Shown piece after piece: positions 37,703-47,410 of a stretch of 64,000 nucleotides of DNA; position 1 is the stretch's first letter, and each line of letters starts with the position of its first letter. The position numbers were made by a program, and so were the translations under genes. This DNA comes from a gamma proteobacterium endosymbiont of Lamellibrachia anaximandri (lineage in GTDB: Bacteria > Pseudomonadota > Gammaproteobacteria > Chromatiales > Chromatiaceae). The notes beneath the pieces are model-generated. The model was not told the DNA's origin. It ran no database searches and was given only the letters and a program-made list of their open reading frames with translations. The DNA is taken from NCBI GenBank assembly GCA_016756855.1, contig JAESPD010000006.1, forward strand, positions 47,401-111,400. The letters run 5' to 3'.

Positions 37703-37778
37703 GCTCCCTTCGTCTAGTGGTCTAGGACGCTGGCCTCTCACGCCGGTAACAGGGGTTCGAGTCCCCTAGGGAGTACCA
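37703..37778 (+). tRNA. tRNA-Glu (anticodon CTC)
   Basis: The 76-base cloverleaf has anticodon stem CTGGC/GCCGG with loop CTCTCAC, hence anticodon CTC. The T-stem is AGGGG/CCCCT with loop TTCGAGT. The CCA end is encoded. The D-arm GTCTAGTGGTCTAGGAC is the usual tRNA-Glu form. The first acceptor pair is G1-U72 instead of the G-C of E. coli tRNA-Glu, and the discriminator base is A. Confidence 0.96.
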
Positions 37779-37783
37779 TCTTT

Positions 37784-37818
37784 AAAAACCGCACCGGGTT
37801 GCCGATGCGGTTTTTTTG
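37784..37818. terminator. Bidirectional terminator between tRNA-Glu and galU
   Basis: AAAAACCGCA and TGCGGTTTTT form the stem around a CCGGGTTGCCGA loop. T runs exist on both strands, so it ends the tRNA transcript and the convergent galU transcript. Confidence 0.9.
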
Positions 37819-37858
37819 TTCCTGATGCGCGCCCCCACAAAGCATTGGAGGAGACACC

Positions 37859-38764
37859 CTACTCCTTCGAGGCCTTGCTGCCCGGCGTACAGGCCAGTCC
37901 ACGCAGATATACTGCAAAATCCTCCCCCAGTTCCGGGTGGTCTAGACCATATTCAACTGTGGCTTCCATGTAACCCAGTTTGCTGCCGCAATCGTATCGT
38001 TTGCCTTTGACCCGATAGGCCCGAACCTTTTCGTATTTCAACAGTTCGGCAATCGCATCGGTCAATTGAATCTCGCCACCCTTGCCGGTGCCTGTCTGCT
38101 CCAGCAAATCGAAAATTCGCGGGGTAAGGATATAGCGTCCGACTACAGCCAGGTTTGACGGCGCATCTTTCGGATCGGGTTTTTCCACGATTGAGCTGAT
38201 GATTGCGGTTTCACCGTCATCTTCGGTTACTTCAACAATACCGTATTTATTGGTTTCCTCGGGCGGGACCTCTTCCACAAGAATCACACTGCACTGGTAT
38301 TTATCATAAACATCGACCATCTGGGCCATGGCGCCCCTGCCACCATCACCCCTGATCAGGTCATCCGCCAGGATTACCGCAAAAGGCTCATCTTTCACGA
38401 CAGGTTTGGCACAAAGCACCGCATGACCGAGCCCCCGTGCCTCTGCCTGCCGTAGATAGATACAGGAGACCTCCTCAGGGAGAACATTCTGAACAATCTG
38501 CAACAGTTTCTCTTTGCCGGAAGTTTCCAGCTCCACCTCAAGTTCATACGCCTTGTCAAAGTGGTCAGGGATCGCCCGTTTTGCTCGGCCTATGATAAAG
38601 ACGAGGGATTCAATGCCGGCTGCCTCAGCCTCCTCGGCGCCGTACTGAATCAGGGGTTTATCAACAATGGGTAACATCTCCTTGGGAGATGCCTTGGTGG
38701 CGGGTAGAAAGCGGGTACCCAGGCCGGCGGCCGGAAAGACAGCCTTCAGAACTTTTTTATTCAT
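37859..38764 (-). CDS. galU: UTP-glucose-1-phosphate uridylyltransferase
   Basis: Makes UDP-glucose for cell-surface polysaccharides. The nucleotide-binding start KAVFPAAGLGTRFLPATKA and the KEMLPIVDKPLIQY segment are diagnostic, followed by LADDLI and the VEKPDP motif. The chosen ATG follows AAGGGAAGA and gives 301 residues; the longer reading with 24 more codons adds no conserved sequence. UDP-glucose could feed the exopolysaccharide machinery encoded in the adjoining exosortase locus. Confidence 0.95.
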   Translation of the reverse strand: MNKKVLKAVFPAAGLGTRFLPATKASPKEMLPIVDKPLIQYGAEEAEAAGIESLVFIIGRAKRAIPDHFDKAYELEVELETSGKEKLLQIVQNVLPEEVSCIYLRQAEARGLGHAVLCAKPVVKDEPFAVILADDLIRGDGGRGAMAQMVDVYDKYQCSVILVEEVPPEETNKYGIVEVTEDDGETAIISSIVEKPDPKDAPSNLAVVGRYILTPRIFDLLEQTGTGKGGEIQLTDAIAELLKYEKVRAYRVKGKRYDCGSKLGYMEATVEYGLDHPELGEDFAVYLRGLACTPGSKASKE

Positions 38765-38860
38765 CATTCTTCCCTTGTCACTCTTCATAACAATGCATTT
38801 CGGTAGCTGCATGTTTCCAACATGGTTTTCATGCAAAGCCTGGTTAATAATATATCCGGC

Positions 38861-39568
38861 TTACAAGACAGACAAAATTTCGTTATTTATCGCATGCAGT
38901 GCCTGCAACGGATTAGCCGCGGCCGATATCGGACGTCCAACAACAAGATAACTTGATCCTGCATTGATCGCATCAGCAGGCGTCATCACACGGCGTTGAT
39001 CATCAGCCGCTGCGTCTAACGGCCGTACACCGGGCGTAACCAGCAGAAAATCGTCCCCAACCCTGCCTCGGATATCGGATGCTTCCCGGGGGGAGCAGAC
39101 AACCCCGTCCATCCCGGATGAGAGGGAGAGATCCGCCAGGCGCTGGACATTTTCAGCGGGTTCACCACGATAGCCAACTTCAGCAATATCCTCTTTTGAC
39201 AGACTCGTGAGAATTGTTACGGCTACCAAAAGCGGCCTTTCTGAGCGAACTGCCAACCTTTCCGCCGCCGCTTCCATCATGCGACGCCCCCCTGACGCAT
39301 GAACATTCATCATCCAAACACCGAGATCTGCTGCTGCACTACAAGCAGCCGCAACAGTATTTGGAATGTCGTGGAATTTAAGATCGAGAAAGATATCGAA
39401 TCCCTTGCCACTCAGTTGTTCGACAAAAGCGGGACCCAGACGAGTGAACATCTCTTTGCCCACCTTAAGCCTGCACATACCAGGATCAAGTTTTTCGACC
39501 AGCTCCAGTGCAGAGGTTTCATCAGGAAAATCCAAGGCAACGATAACCCGGGAAGTATTGTCACTCAT
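38861..39568 (-). CDS. pyrF: Orotidine 5'-phosphate decarboxylase
   Basis: Last step of UMP synthesis. The N-terminus [17 protein letters not shown], the catalytic [11 protein letters not shown] (Lys-Asp pair) and VTPGVRP near the end are all visible. The 235-residue length is normal. It lies downstream of lapB, the usual gammaproteobacterial order lapA-lapB-pyrF. Confidence 0.97.
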   Translation of the reverse strand: MSDNTSRVIVALDFPDETSALELVEKLDPGMCRLKVGKEMFTRLGPAFVEQLSGKGFDIFLDLKFHDIPNTVAAACSAAADLGVWMMNVHASGGRRMMEAAAERLAVRSERPLLVAVTILTSLSKEDIAEVGYRGEPAENVQRLADLSLSSGMDGVVCSPREASDIRGRVGDDFLLVTPGVRPLDAAADDQRRVMTPADAINAGSSYLVVGRPISAAANPLQALHAINNEILSVL

Positions 39569-39615
39569 CTGTCCTACGGCCTCATAAAATTGATGTTGGA
39601 AAAGCGACCAGCCAC

Positions 39616-40794
39616 CTATTTTTCTCTGGATCCACAGCCCAATCCGCGAATCGGTTTCATGCTACTCCAGTTGTTGCAGCTGGGACACTGCCAATGCAGG
39701 GTTTTTGCAGAAAATCCGCACTGTTCACACTGATACGAGGATTGGCGGGCCAGCATCAGCGCAACCGCCTTGTTGAGTGTTTCCATACTCTCTCTTGGGT
39801 TGCTGCCACTATTCTGCAAGTTCAGAGTAACCAGCCGGTCAAGTCCTTTAAGATCCGGAAGCGCTTTTAGGTGCTGCAGGACAAAATCAACCGCTGCTGA
39901 AACATCCTCTTCGGCGATAATAATATCTGTCAACGCCAGCATTACAGAGGTATCGCGATGTCTGCCATATAATTGTTGCAAATAACCCTTCAGTGCAGCT
40001 CGATCGCCAATCTTTCCATAACATTCGATCAAAGAAGGCACAATTTCGGTCAGATAGGCGGAATCCTGTACTTCCACCATTTTGTATATTTTGAGGGCCG
40101 ATCGGCAATCACCCTTTGACTTCTCTATCTCCCCCAACAAGATAGTCGACCTGATGCATCCACTATCTACCGACTGAGCCTTCTTCAGCATCGTGATGGC
40201 AGAAACAGTATTGCCTTTTTTTATCAGCAGCTGGGCTTGCTCGCAGTAAAAATGAGCAATTACAGGTTGAAGCGAGTGGCCATCACTCGCCTGCAACTGC
40301 TGCGCCACCTCTAAACATCGATCCCACTCTTTTTCCTGCTGGTAAATCACCAGAAGATTGGAGAGCGCCTGTTCACTGTGAAGCTTTATTTCAGTCAACT
40401 CTACAAAAAGATTTTCAGCCCTATCGAACAGCCCCGCTCGCATATAGTCCTGGCCAAGTTCCAGCAAAGCTTGGGCTCTCTGTTCCCTTGTAAGGGTGGG
40501 TCGTGCGATAAGGTTTTGGTGGATACGTATTGCCCGTTCCACCTCTCCCCTACGGCGAAACAGATTGCCCAATGCCAAATGCGTTTCTACCGTATCACTG
40601 TCCACTTCCAGAAGTTTAACAAAGACATCAATAGCCTTGTCCGGCTGCTCATTCAGCAGGAAATTCAATCCTTTGAAATAGGCGGGAGAAACCTCCTGGC
40701 TGCTGGTTTTGTCCCGGCCAGTCTCGCTCCGTCGAGCGGCAAACCAACCTGAAGCAGCAGCAACCGGTAGCAGCAAGAGCAAAAGCTCAAGCAT
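39616..40794 (-). CDS. lapB: Lipopolysaccharide assembly protein B (TPR and rubredoxin-like)
   Basis: Inner-membrane-anchored regulator that helps control LpxC and lipopolysaccharide synthesis. An N-terminal membrane helix (about 3-18) precedes tandem TPR units (about 30-330), followed by a rubredoxin-type metal site with two CxxC pairs (CEQCGF and CPSCNNW) around residues 356-375. The 392-residue length matches E. coli LapB. It starts two bases downstream of lapA. Confidence 0.95.
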   Translation of the reverse strand: MLELLLLLLPVAAASGWFAARRSETGRDKTSSQEVSPAYFKGLNFLLNEQPDKAIDVFVKLLEVDSDTVETHLALGNLFRRRGEVERAIRIHQNLIARPTLTREQRAQALLELGQDYMRAGLFDRAENLFVELTEIKLHSEQALSNLLVIYQQEKEWDRCLEVAQQLQASDGHSLQPVIAHFYCEQAQLLIKKGNTVSAITMLKKAQSVDSGCIRSTILLGEIEKSKGDCRSALKIYKMVEVQDSAYLTEIVPSLIECYGKIGDRAALKGYLQQLYGRHRDTSVMLALTDIIIAEEDVSAAVDFVLQHLKALPDLKGLDRLVTLNLQNSGSNPRESMETLNKAVALMLARQSSYQCEQCGFSAKTLHWQCPSCNNWSSMKPIRGLGCGSREK

Positions 40795-40796
40795 AC

Positions 40797-41084
40797 CTAT
40801 TGATCCTTAAGCGGGAGAGAGCGGAGATTTTTTACCTCCTCATCCACCAGACGGGAACGTCTCCGCAAAATTGAGTTTTTTCGCTTCAGGCCCAGCATGG
40901 TATTCATCCCTGACAGAATTCCAAGAAAAATGCCTAAACCAAGCGTGCCAATCAAGATTACTGAAAGCGGCAATTCACGACTGCCAAAATAGTAGTTAAA
41001 AAGTACCGGCTCTGCATTGAGCACCGTAAAAGCTGCGCCCACCATCATCGCTAAGATGAAAAAAAGCAGTTTTAGAAAACGCAC
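40797..41084 (-). CDS. lapA: Lipopolysaccharide assembly protein A
   Basis: Small DUF1049 inner-membrane protein acting with LapB. Two membrane helices (about 4-22 and 40-62) are followed by a basic cytoplasmic helix (LKRKNSILRRRSRLVDEEVK). The 95-residue length is normal. In many relatives ihfB or rpsA precede it; here there is a 204-base gap and then the exosortase locus, so the usual synteny is broken on this side. Confidence 0.93.
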   Translation of the reverse strand: MRFLKLLFFILAMMVGAAFTVLNAEPVLFNYYFGSRELPLSVILIGTLGLGIFLGILSGMNTMLGLKRKNSILRRRSRLVDEEVKNLRSLPLKDQ

Positions 41085-41288
41085 AAAAAACTCCCGCTTG
41101 CTCTGCTAAGGCAATAGTGTTCCAACGGTTTTGTACCCTGTCTCAAATACTGTTGAATTGCCTTAATAGGAACAGCCCTACGAGCAAAACCCTTGTGAGG
41201 CCAACAGAGCTTCAGAAAATCCAACTTGGACGAGAGAAAGCGAGGCATGCTTTTTCAGTAGGTTCCGTTGGGCGATTTTACAACCCCA
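41085..41288. other. Non-coding gap with MITE-like tip
   Basis: No supported gene. AAGGCAAT (41108-41115) and ATTGCCTT (41157-41164) form an inverted repeat, and TAGTGTTCCAAC (41115-41126) matches the tips of the gspE-gspF hairpin. The remainder has no clear ORF, promoter or terminator. It may be the remnant of an inserted element, which would explain the broken synteny upstream of lapA. Confidence 0.4.
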
Positions 41289-42713
41289 TTAGAACACCAA
41301 CGTGATATAAGCACCTACCCTGTTTCTACTGTAACTTCCTCCATCAATCTCAGTATCACGTTTTAAAAAGGAGTAGTCTGCACCACCGGTCAAACTCGGA
41401 GATAAACTACGTTCAAGTCGCACGCCACCATAAAAATCATCAATTCTTGGTGTCTCCTCAAATGGTGCAGTCTGATGCCAGAAAGCACCAAATGTGGCAG
41501 TAGTTCTGGAACTTAATGTCCAATCCCAGACAACATCCCCGCCATAAACATGATCAACTGCGCCCGTCACTTGATATTCACGCTTTGTATCAAATACTGT
41601 AAACGTGATTTCTGATTTACTTAAAGAATAAACAAGGTCGGCGGACATTCGTTTATTGAGATAAACTTCGGTTGAAATAGACGGACGATCTATTCCATAG
41701 ATGGGACTCCCATTCTCATCGAATGTCGGGGTTCCTGCATCAACAAATGACCCCGTAGTAAAATCCTCTTCATACAAAGCAGAAACAGTAAACAGAGACC
41801 CTTCATGAGTGAGTATTACATTTGCAGTATTGCCAAAATACCGTCTACCAAAAACAGCTTCCATACTGGTTCTCGTTGTAGGCGCCCACCCTAAACCTAG
41901 CCCCCAGACTTCACCCTCAGTCTTGGTACTGGCATCAGACAAAGTGTAAGTGTTTTTTTCATAGCCCAACTTGGCAATGGCAAACATCCTTTTGTAGAAC
42001 GGATATCTCAAGTCAGCCATTGCAATCTTGAATCTCGAGGCTGTCCCTATCTCAGGCTCGGCATCTCTGTCACTATAGGTCAAATTCCATCTGAGTTTTG
42101 TAAATCCCGTACCACTACCCAGCCCTGCATTGATAACCCTGTGATCAACATCGCTGGTTGTCGAATCCTTATAATTGACACGCCGTATGGTGTACATCAG
42201 ACGGCCTGCAGCAAAATTGCCAAACTGATGTACCAGATAGGGTGAAATAGAGTTCGTGAAGATATCCGTGACATCATCGGTAATCGCAATATTTTCCGGG
42301 TCGCGGACACTGGATGAAAACACCGGTACTTGCGTATAATCTGAAGTTGCTTCAATAAAAAACAGATCCTCAACAACTGTAAGATCTGCTCTCAACCCTA
42401 ACGCATGTTGGGTTTTATTCGACTCGCCATGATCATAATATCGGATGTGCTGCAGGCGATAGTCGAAATCAAGATCCAATCTATTTCCATCAGCTAAAAT
42501 ATGAATTCCTGGCAATATCTCCGTAATAAAGTCGCTTTCAGCCAGATCATTACTCTCAAGCGTTACATTATCCGTATATGAGCCTTTTAGAGTGGCAACA
42601 GGCTCAATATGCCAGGATACCGCCAAGGCATTGGAATATATTAAACAAAACAGAGAAAAAACGAATATCCGATTAATAGCTGTTTTCCCTCTGCCAGAGA
42701 TCATTTCTTTCAT
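41289..42713 (-). CDS. Outer-membrane beta-barrel protein of exosortase/PEP-CTERM loci (TIGR03016-like)
   Basis: Probable outer-membrane barrel. After a signal peptide (INRIFVFSLFCLIYSNALA) come many alternating amphipathic strands with aromatic girdles (LDLDFDYRLQHIRYYDH, AAGRLMYTIRRVNY), ending in a terminal strand NRVGAYITLVF with the C-terminal phenylalanine typical of outer-membrane proteins. Length, context and start region resemble the TIGR03016 family that accompanies exosortase A. It likely takes part in export or anchoring of exopolysaccharide. Several ATGs are possible at 42704, 42713 and 42731; the last overlaps the kinase stop. Confidence 0.82.
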   Translation of the reverse strand: MKEMISGRGKTAINRIFVFSLFCLIYSNALAVSWHIEPVATLKGSYTDNVTLESNDLAESDFITEILPGIHILADGNRLDLDFDYRLQHIRYYDHGESNKTQHALGLRADLTVVEDLFFIEATSDYTQVPVFSSSVRDPENIAITDDVTDIFTNSISPYLVHQFGNFAAGRLMYTIRRVNYKDSTTSDVDHRVINAGLGSGTGFTKLRWNLTYSDRDAEPEIGTASRFKIAMADLRYPFYKRMFAIAKLGYEKNTYTLSDASTKTEGEVWGLGLGWAPTTRTSMEAVFGRRYFGNTANVILTHEGSLFTVSALYEEDFTTGSFVDAGTPTFDENGSPIYGIDRPSISTEVYLNKRMSADLVYSLSKSEITFTVFDTKREYQVTGAVDHVYGGDVVWDWTLSSRTTATFGAFWHQTAPFEETPRIDDFYGGVRLERSLSPSLTGGADYSFLKRDTEIDGGSYSRNRVGAYITLVF

Positions 42714-42723
42714 GAGAACAGAT

Positions 42724-43698
42724 TCAACCATAGTAACTACCATAATACTTATGGCCGGACTTCACTCTGCTTTTGTTCAAAACAAGACCAATCACTTTGT
42801 TTGGATCAAGCTGTGCAATCGATTCGCTAACAGCATCAACTGGCGTCTTGCCCGCTTCGACAACCATCACTATCTGTCCCATTCGATAAGTAAGAACACC
42901 GGCTTCAGTTGTCGCCAGCATAGGAGGTGCGTCAAATAGAACGATACGATCAGGGTACCTTTCAGCCAGTTCTTTCAAAATCTTCTCCATGCTCTCACTG
43001 GCTAATAGCTCAGTGGAGTTCTGATGTCGCCTTCCGGCAGGGAGAATTTTAAGTTTTGGCACTTGTGTACTCTGAATCACGTCGCCAAGATCCATAGTTG
43101 GGTCTTCCAAGACGTCAACCAATCCAGGCTTATCTTCCATTCCCAGTAACTTGCTAAGAGATGACTTTAGGACATCACCATCGACGAGCAGGATAGTGGA
43201 GTCAAGTTCAGTGGCAATACTGACGCCAAGATTAATCGCCGTGTAGGTTTTACCTTCGCCAGGAAAAGAACTTGTAACCAGAACCAAGTTACCGCGTTCA
43301 ACGGGCGCAGCGCCCTTACCAAAAGCATTCATCAACAGGGGCCGCTTGATTATGCGATATTCCTCAGACAGCCTTTGTTGATCGCTATTAGGCACCAAAT
43401 AACCTGCCTTACCCAAGGTTTCAAAATCAATTTCACAGATCTCTTTTCCAGAAAATTCAGCTGGCGCAACAATAGCATCAGAATCAATCGGAGTAGCGGT
43501 GGACACATCCTGATTGACAGCCACTGCACCCTTGTCGTCCTTAGCTTCCACGCCTGTTTTTGATTTAGATTCAGCATCGACGCTAACAGACTCAACCAAC
43601 GCCTCATCTGCAGGGGTAATCTGCTCCGCCCCGCCACTCTGATCGTAAGACCGCTCCTTGTTCAGCCGATCTATCGCTTTTTCGATACTACTTACCAT
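42724..43698 (-). CDS. XrtA-associated tyrosine autokinase (CpsD/BY-kinase type)
   Basis: Cytoplasmic bacterial tyrosine kinase controlling exopolysaccharide polymerisation. The Walker A motif is SSFPGEGKTYTAINLG, Walker A' is STILLVDGDVLKSSL, and Walker B is IVLFDAPPML. The C-terminus is a tyrosine cluster (HKYYGSYYG), the autophosphorylation tail. About 100 N-terminal residues are low-complexity and acidic. Unlike fused BY-kinases it has no Wzz membrane domain, so a separate chain-length protein is expected, but none is in the window. Confidence 0.9.
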   Translation of the reverse strand: MVSSIEKAIDRLNKERSYDQSGGAEQITPADEALVESVSVDAESKSKTGVEAKDDKGAVAVNQDVSTATPIDSDAIVAPAEFSGKEICEIDFETLGKAGYLVPNSDQQRLSEEYRIIKRPLLMNAFGKGAAPVERGNLVLVTSSFPGEGKTYTAINLGVSIATELDSTILLVDGDVLKSSLSKLLGMEDKPGLVDVLEDPTMDLGDVIQSTQVPKLKILPAGRRHQNSTELLASESMEKILKELAERYPDRIVLFDAPPMLATTEAGVLTYRMGQIVMVVEAGKTPVDAVSESIAQLDPNKVIGLVLNKSRVKSGHKYYGSYYG

Positions 43699-43734
43699 TA
43701 CGTACCTCAGTCATTCTGTATCATCCAGCCGATC

Positions 43735-43763
43735 ATTATAAACGCTGAAAATGTTATACTTAA
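43735..43763 (-). promoter_or_regulatory. Possible sigma-70 promoter for the autokinase gene
   Basis: On the minus strand TTAAGT, a 17-base spacer and a perfect TATAAT lie 37-65 bases ahead of the autokinase start. The -35 box is weak (3 of 6). It falls in the 112-base gap after the export lipoprotein gene. Confidence 0.4.
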
Positions 43764-43810
43764 CCAGTGGGCTTCGACTGACATGCCACAAAACCACGAA
43801 GTGGAACATG

Positions 43811-44461
43811 TTAGAACCAGGTTTCAGGAATAATCAGAACATCCCCTGGAACAACCTTAACATTTGCAGAGATGTCGCCATCTCTGATCAGGTCATCAAG
43901 GCGAACCCGGTACTGCTCTGTTTTTCCATCGACATTGCGAACGATAATCGATTTATTGCCAGCAGCAAATTCTGTCAGGCCACCTACCGCAATAATGACA
44001 TCCAGCAAAGTCATATTCTCCCGATAAGGGAGTGCGCGAGGTGTGGAAGCCTGCCCAACAACTCTTATCTGTTCTGAGTACTGTCCGACAGTTGTTGTAA
44101 GACTAACAGTGACTTTAGGATTTTTTATGAGCTTGGATAATTCCGCTTCCATTTCACGAGCCAAGTCTGTCGGAGCTTTACCCGATGCCTGGACATCCTC
44201 CACAAGAGGCGTTGAGATATAGCCATCAGGTCGAACAATCACATCTGCTGATAGCTCAGGATTACCCCATACAAAGACACTGAGCGCATCCCCTGGCCCA
44301 ATCAGATAGACCGGGGTCGCGTCTGTTTTCACAGCCGAGTCAGCAACTTCGATGGACTTCATCTTCATGGATGGGCTTGAACAACCCGCCCCCAAAGTAA
44401 CCAGGAACATCAGAGCAAAAAAACATGTCTTGCGGGAAAATGTTGGAAAATATACTTGCAT
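43811..44461 (-). CDS. Polysaccharide export lipoprotein (Wza-like, XrtA-associated)
   Basis: Predicted outer-membrane lipoprotein channel for exopolysaccharide. The signal ends in lipobox LGAGC. The Poly_export domain (IGPGDALSVFVWGNPELSADV) and SLBB segment (VRVVGQASTPRALPY) are visible. The ATG chosen has GGAGATAGAG just upstream; a start 12 codons earlier is less likely. At 216 residues it is shorter than Wza (379) and matches the single-SLBB form of PEP-CTERM loci. Confidence 0.9.
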   Translation of the reverse strand: MQVYFPTFSRKTCFFALMFLVTLGAGCSSPSMKMKSIEVADSAVKTDATPVYLIGPGDALSVFVWGNPELSADVIVRPDGYISTPLVEDVQASGKAPTDLAREMEAELSKLIKNPKVTVSLTTTVGQYSEQIRVVGQASTPRALPYRENMTLLDVIIAVGGLTEFAAGNKSIIVRNVDGKTEQYRVRLDDLIRDGDISANVKVVPGDVLIIPETWF

Positions 44462-44502
44462 CTCTATCTCCAGATTATTCAATGCGCGTGCAATCAATCA
44501 TA

Positions 44503-47313
44503 CTACCGTTTATTCAATTCTTTTCTGAGAGCCATTACCCCTTCCATATCCTCAAACTCCCTGTCACTCTCAAAAGCATGGGAAAGCGCCCTTTTCGCCT
44601 GCTCTTTCAGCCCCTTTCTATGCAGAGTTACTGCATAGTGATACAAAACGTTGGGATCATCTGATGACACTGCCACTCTGCTTAAAATCTCAGAACCTTT
44701 CTCCATATCACCGCTTTGAACCAGCATCCAACCATAAGTATCGGCAATTGCAGTACTCGTGCGCGCATTTTTATACGCCCTCTCTGCGTATGAAATCGCC
44801 AGTTCCTGGTTGTTTTCAAAAAGTATCAGCGCCATGTTATTTAGTGCGATTACATTCCCCGAATTTTTGTCAAGAACACTTTGGTAAAGTTTAACCGCCT
44901 CCTCAATCCTGTCCATTTTCTGGTAGGTGGATGCAAGTGCCAAAGTCCCCTTCAAGTCATCAGGATTATTCTTCACCCATGTCGCCATAACTTCCACTGA
45001 CTTGTCTTTTTTGCCATCAAGATAATATGCCCTGGAAAGCTTATCCGACAGTGTAAACGATTGATACTTTGCCAGCCCCTCATTCAATAGCACCTGAGCT
45101 TTTGCGTAATTTCTCGATTGAACGTAGATATCACTCAAGAGAACATAACCCCACTGCTCTGTTTTTTTATTCTCCTTGACTATCATCGCCAGTCGCTCGG
45201 CCTCAGGATAATTTTTCTCTTTTGTTTCAATAGAGATAAACAGAATTGTTGCGCGCAAATGGTTGGGGTTAATTTCCAGCGCTTTTTTCAGAGTGCGTCT
45301 TGCACTGGAAAAACGACCATGTTTCGACTCTGCTGTGGCGAGTGCTATGTAGCCTGCAATTGACTGAGGTTGTTGATGAACATATCTTTCAAAATAATCA
45401 ATAGCCTTATTGAAACGCCCTATCTGCAACTCAGCATTTCCCATCAATAGAAGGAAAGTCACGTCGGTTGGCTTTATCGCCTCAACCTCCTTCAACACCT
45501 CCAATGCTTCATCGGTTTTACCCGTTTTCAGGTAATATCTGGCCAGAACAAACCTTGGGACCAAGGCTGAAGCATTAGCCTTCCTCGCCTGCTCAATCCA
45601 GGAGAGTGCTTGCTTCCTATCCTGTCTACGCTCGGAAATTTGTGAAAGTCCAAGCATTGCATTCACGTTATTAGGGTCCAATGCAAGAATCTGATTCAGC
45701 CTGTCACCCGATTCAGTTAACTTTCCATCCTCCAAATCAAGCTTGGAAAGCGCGAACAGTGCAGGCAGATAGTCTTTCTTGCTCTTCAAGGCATTCCTAA
45801 ACAGCGTACGTGCATTGGCCCGCTCTCCACTCATGGTCTGAATTCCGCCTTTTAGCGTCATCAGCATCGGGCTTTCAGGATTAGCTGACAGCAGTTCATC
45901 TGTCAGTTTTACTGCCTGTGAAAACTCCTGTTTTCTCAAATAAGCGTAGATAAGAAGAAGGCGGTTACTATCAGACGAATTAGTGTCGGAAAGCCCCTCC
46001 AGCTCTTCAATAGCCTGATCAATCGCCCCTTTCCTCAAATAGGCTTTTGCAAGTTCTTCTCTGATGCCAGTACTTTCAGGCATGACTGACGCAGCTTTTC
46101 TCAGGTAGTGGGTACCTAATGAATCCTGTCCCGATTGACTCGCAGCATTGCCTATCATAGTCAATAGTTCCACATCTTTGGTATCATCATTTACGATGGG
46201 AGCTAGAATTTCTACCGCGTCACCGGGTCTGTTCAGGCGTAGGCGTGTTTCACCCAATAGTTTCCTCGCCTGAATGTGTGTCGGCACTTCATTGACATAC
46301 CTTGTAAGGAAATCATTCGCCTGTTCATAGTTTCTCCTGGCAAAATGCACTGAACCCAGGAGCAGATGAGTAGGCACATGGCCCGGCATTACTTTGATTA
46401 CGTGATGCAGATCAATTTCAGCCAGGTCATATGTTCCCGCCATAAAATAGCGTAATGCTGACAAATAGGAGACAAAGGGATTTTCAGGTATAATTTTCCT
46501 GATAATTTCGATATTTGCAGAAGCTTTATCAATCTTCTTCTGAGCCAGCAACGTCTGAATCAAAGAAATACGCAGTACAAACTTACGCTGAGAAAATATT
46601 TCCTGTTCAAGTCCAACCAACGCATTTTCAAAGCTCTCTTCCGCAAGAGGGAATTTTTGCAGCTTGAAATAGGCTAATCCTTTGATGGTCCATGCATCGA
46701 CATTTTTCTTTTCAACTTGAAGTGCTTCGTTGCTTGCTTCTATAGCTTTTTCATAATCCTTTTCAACAAGGTAGATTCGCCCTATCCCTGAAAATGCCTT
46801 CGCATAGGTGCCCTCTCGCGCAAGAACAGCATGGTATAAGTCCAATGCCTTCTCTTTCTTGTTATTCCCGGCAAACGCTTGGGCACGTAAAATCTGTACT
46901 TCACTCAGGTCCGAAGCCTGTATCCCCTCTTCTTTTATTTCATCGAGGATCCGATCGTAAAGCCGCTGCTGTAGCAAAGCCTCTCCCTTTATCAGGTAGA
47001 GGTCTTCCTCCTGCATGCCAAGTTGTTTTGCCCGAATCAACTCTTTCTCTGCCGACGCACCATCCCTGACCTTAAGATAAACTCTTGCCAACTGCAGTCT
47101 TGCATCACCATTGTCTGGATTGATCTGTAGAGCATTCTTCAACTCAATAACAGCCTTTTGGTACTGCTTCCCTTCCGTATGAGACCGCGCGCTCTCCAGA
47201 TAGGCAAGTTCATCGTCCTGTCCGCTACAACCACTCAATGCTATCGCCACTGCAGCAGACGCCATCAACGTCGCCTTGAGAAATCGCTTTTTATTAATAT
47301 GCATCTCTTTCAT
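44503..47313 (-). CDS. prsT: PEP-CTERM system TPR-repeat lipoprotein
   Basis: Large periplasmic lipoprotein of 936 residues with lipobox ALSGC and more than twenty TPR units through the whole chain. TPR lipoproteins of this size in exosortase A loci are the PrsT family; their exact role is unknown but they co-occur with PrsK and PrsR. The TPR units begin with AVIELKNALQINPDNGDARL. A second ATG three codons in is an equally possible start. It lies 97 bases downstream of the exosortase gene. Confidence 0.9.
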   Translation of the reverse strand: MKEMHINKKRFLKATLMASAAVAIALSGCSGQDDELAYLESARSHTEGKQYQKAVIELKNALQINPDNGDARLQLARVYLKVRDGASAEKELIRAKQLGMQEEDLYLIKGEALLQQRLYDRILDEIKEEGIQASDLSEVQILRAQAFAGNNKKEKALDLYHAVLAREGTYAKAFSGIGRIYLVEKDYEKAIEASNEALQVEKKNVDAWTIKGLAYFKLQKFPLAEESFENALVGLEQEIFSQRKFVLRISLIQTLLAQKKIDKASANIEIIRKIIPENPFVSYLSALRYFMAGTYDLAEIDLHHVIKVMPGHVPTHLLLGSVHFARRNYEQANDFLTRYVNEVPTHIQARKLLGETRLRLNRPGDAVEILAPIVNDDTKDVELLTMIGNAASQSGQDSLGTHYLRKAASVMPESTGIREELAKAYLRKGAIDQAIEELEGLSDTNSSDSNRLLLIYAYLRKQEFSQAVKLTDELLSANPESPMLMTLKGGIQTMSGERANARTLFRNALKSKKDYLPALFALSKLDLEDGKLTESGDRLNQILALDPNNVNAMLGLSQISERRQDRKQALSWIEQARKANASALVPRFVLARYYLKTGKTDEALEVLKEVEAIKPTDVTFLLLMGNAELQIGRFNKAIDYFERYVHQQPQSIAGYIALATAESKHGRFSSARRTLKKALEINPNHLRATILFISIETKEKNYPEAERLAMIVKENKKTEQWGYVLLSDIYVQSRNYAKAQVLLNEGLAKYQSFTLSDKLSRAYYLDGKKDKSVEVMATWVKNNPDDLKGTLALASTYQKMDRIEEAVKLYQSVLDKNSGNVIALNNMALILFENNQELAISYAERAYKNARTSTAIADTYGWMLVQSGDMEKGSEILSRVAVSSDDPNVLYHYAVTLHRKGLKEQAKRALSHAFESDREFEDMEGVMALRKELNKR

Positions 47314-47410
47314 TCCATGCCCAGTATTTTACAAATCAATCGTGTTCGCATTGCGGTTCTGGATAGCTGTAAGCTCAGGCATGCCTCAAGACAACCCTGT
47401 TTGAAACACA

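Noticed and set aside
41117..41305. 62-codon plus-strand frame between lapA and the barrel gene
   Set aside because: No ribosome binding site, no domain, and it covers an inverted repeat and an element tip; more likely non-coding.
42732..47410. Sigma-54 promoters expected for PrsR control
   Set aside because: GG and GC pairs were looked for at the ten-base spacing in the gaps of the locus; the closest sites (GTGGCATG near 43780) miss the GC at the right distance.
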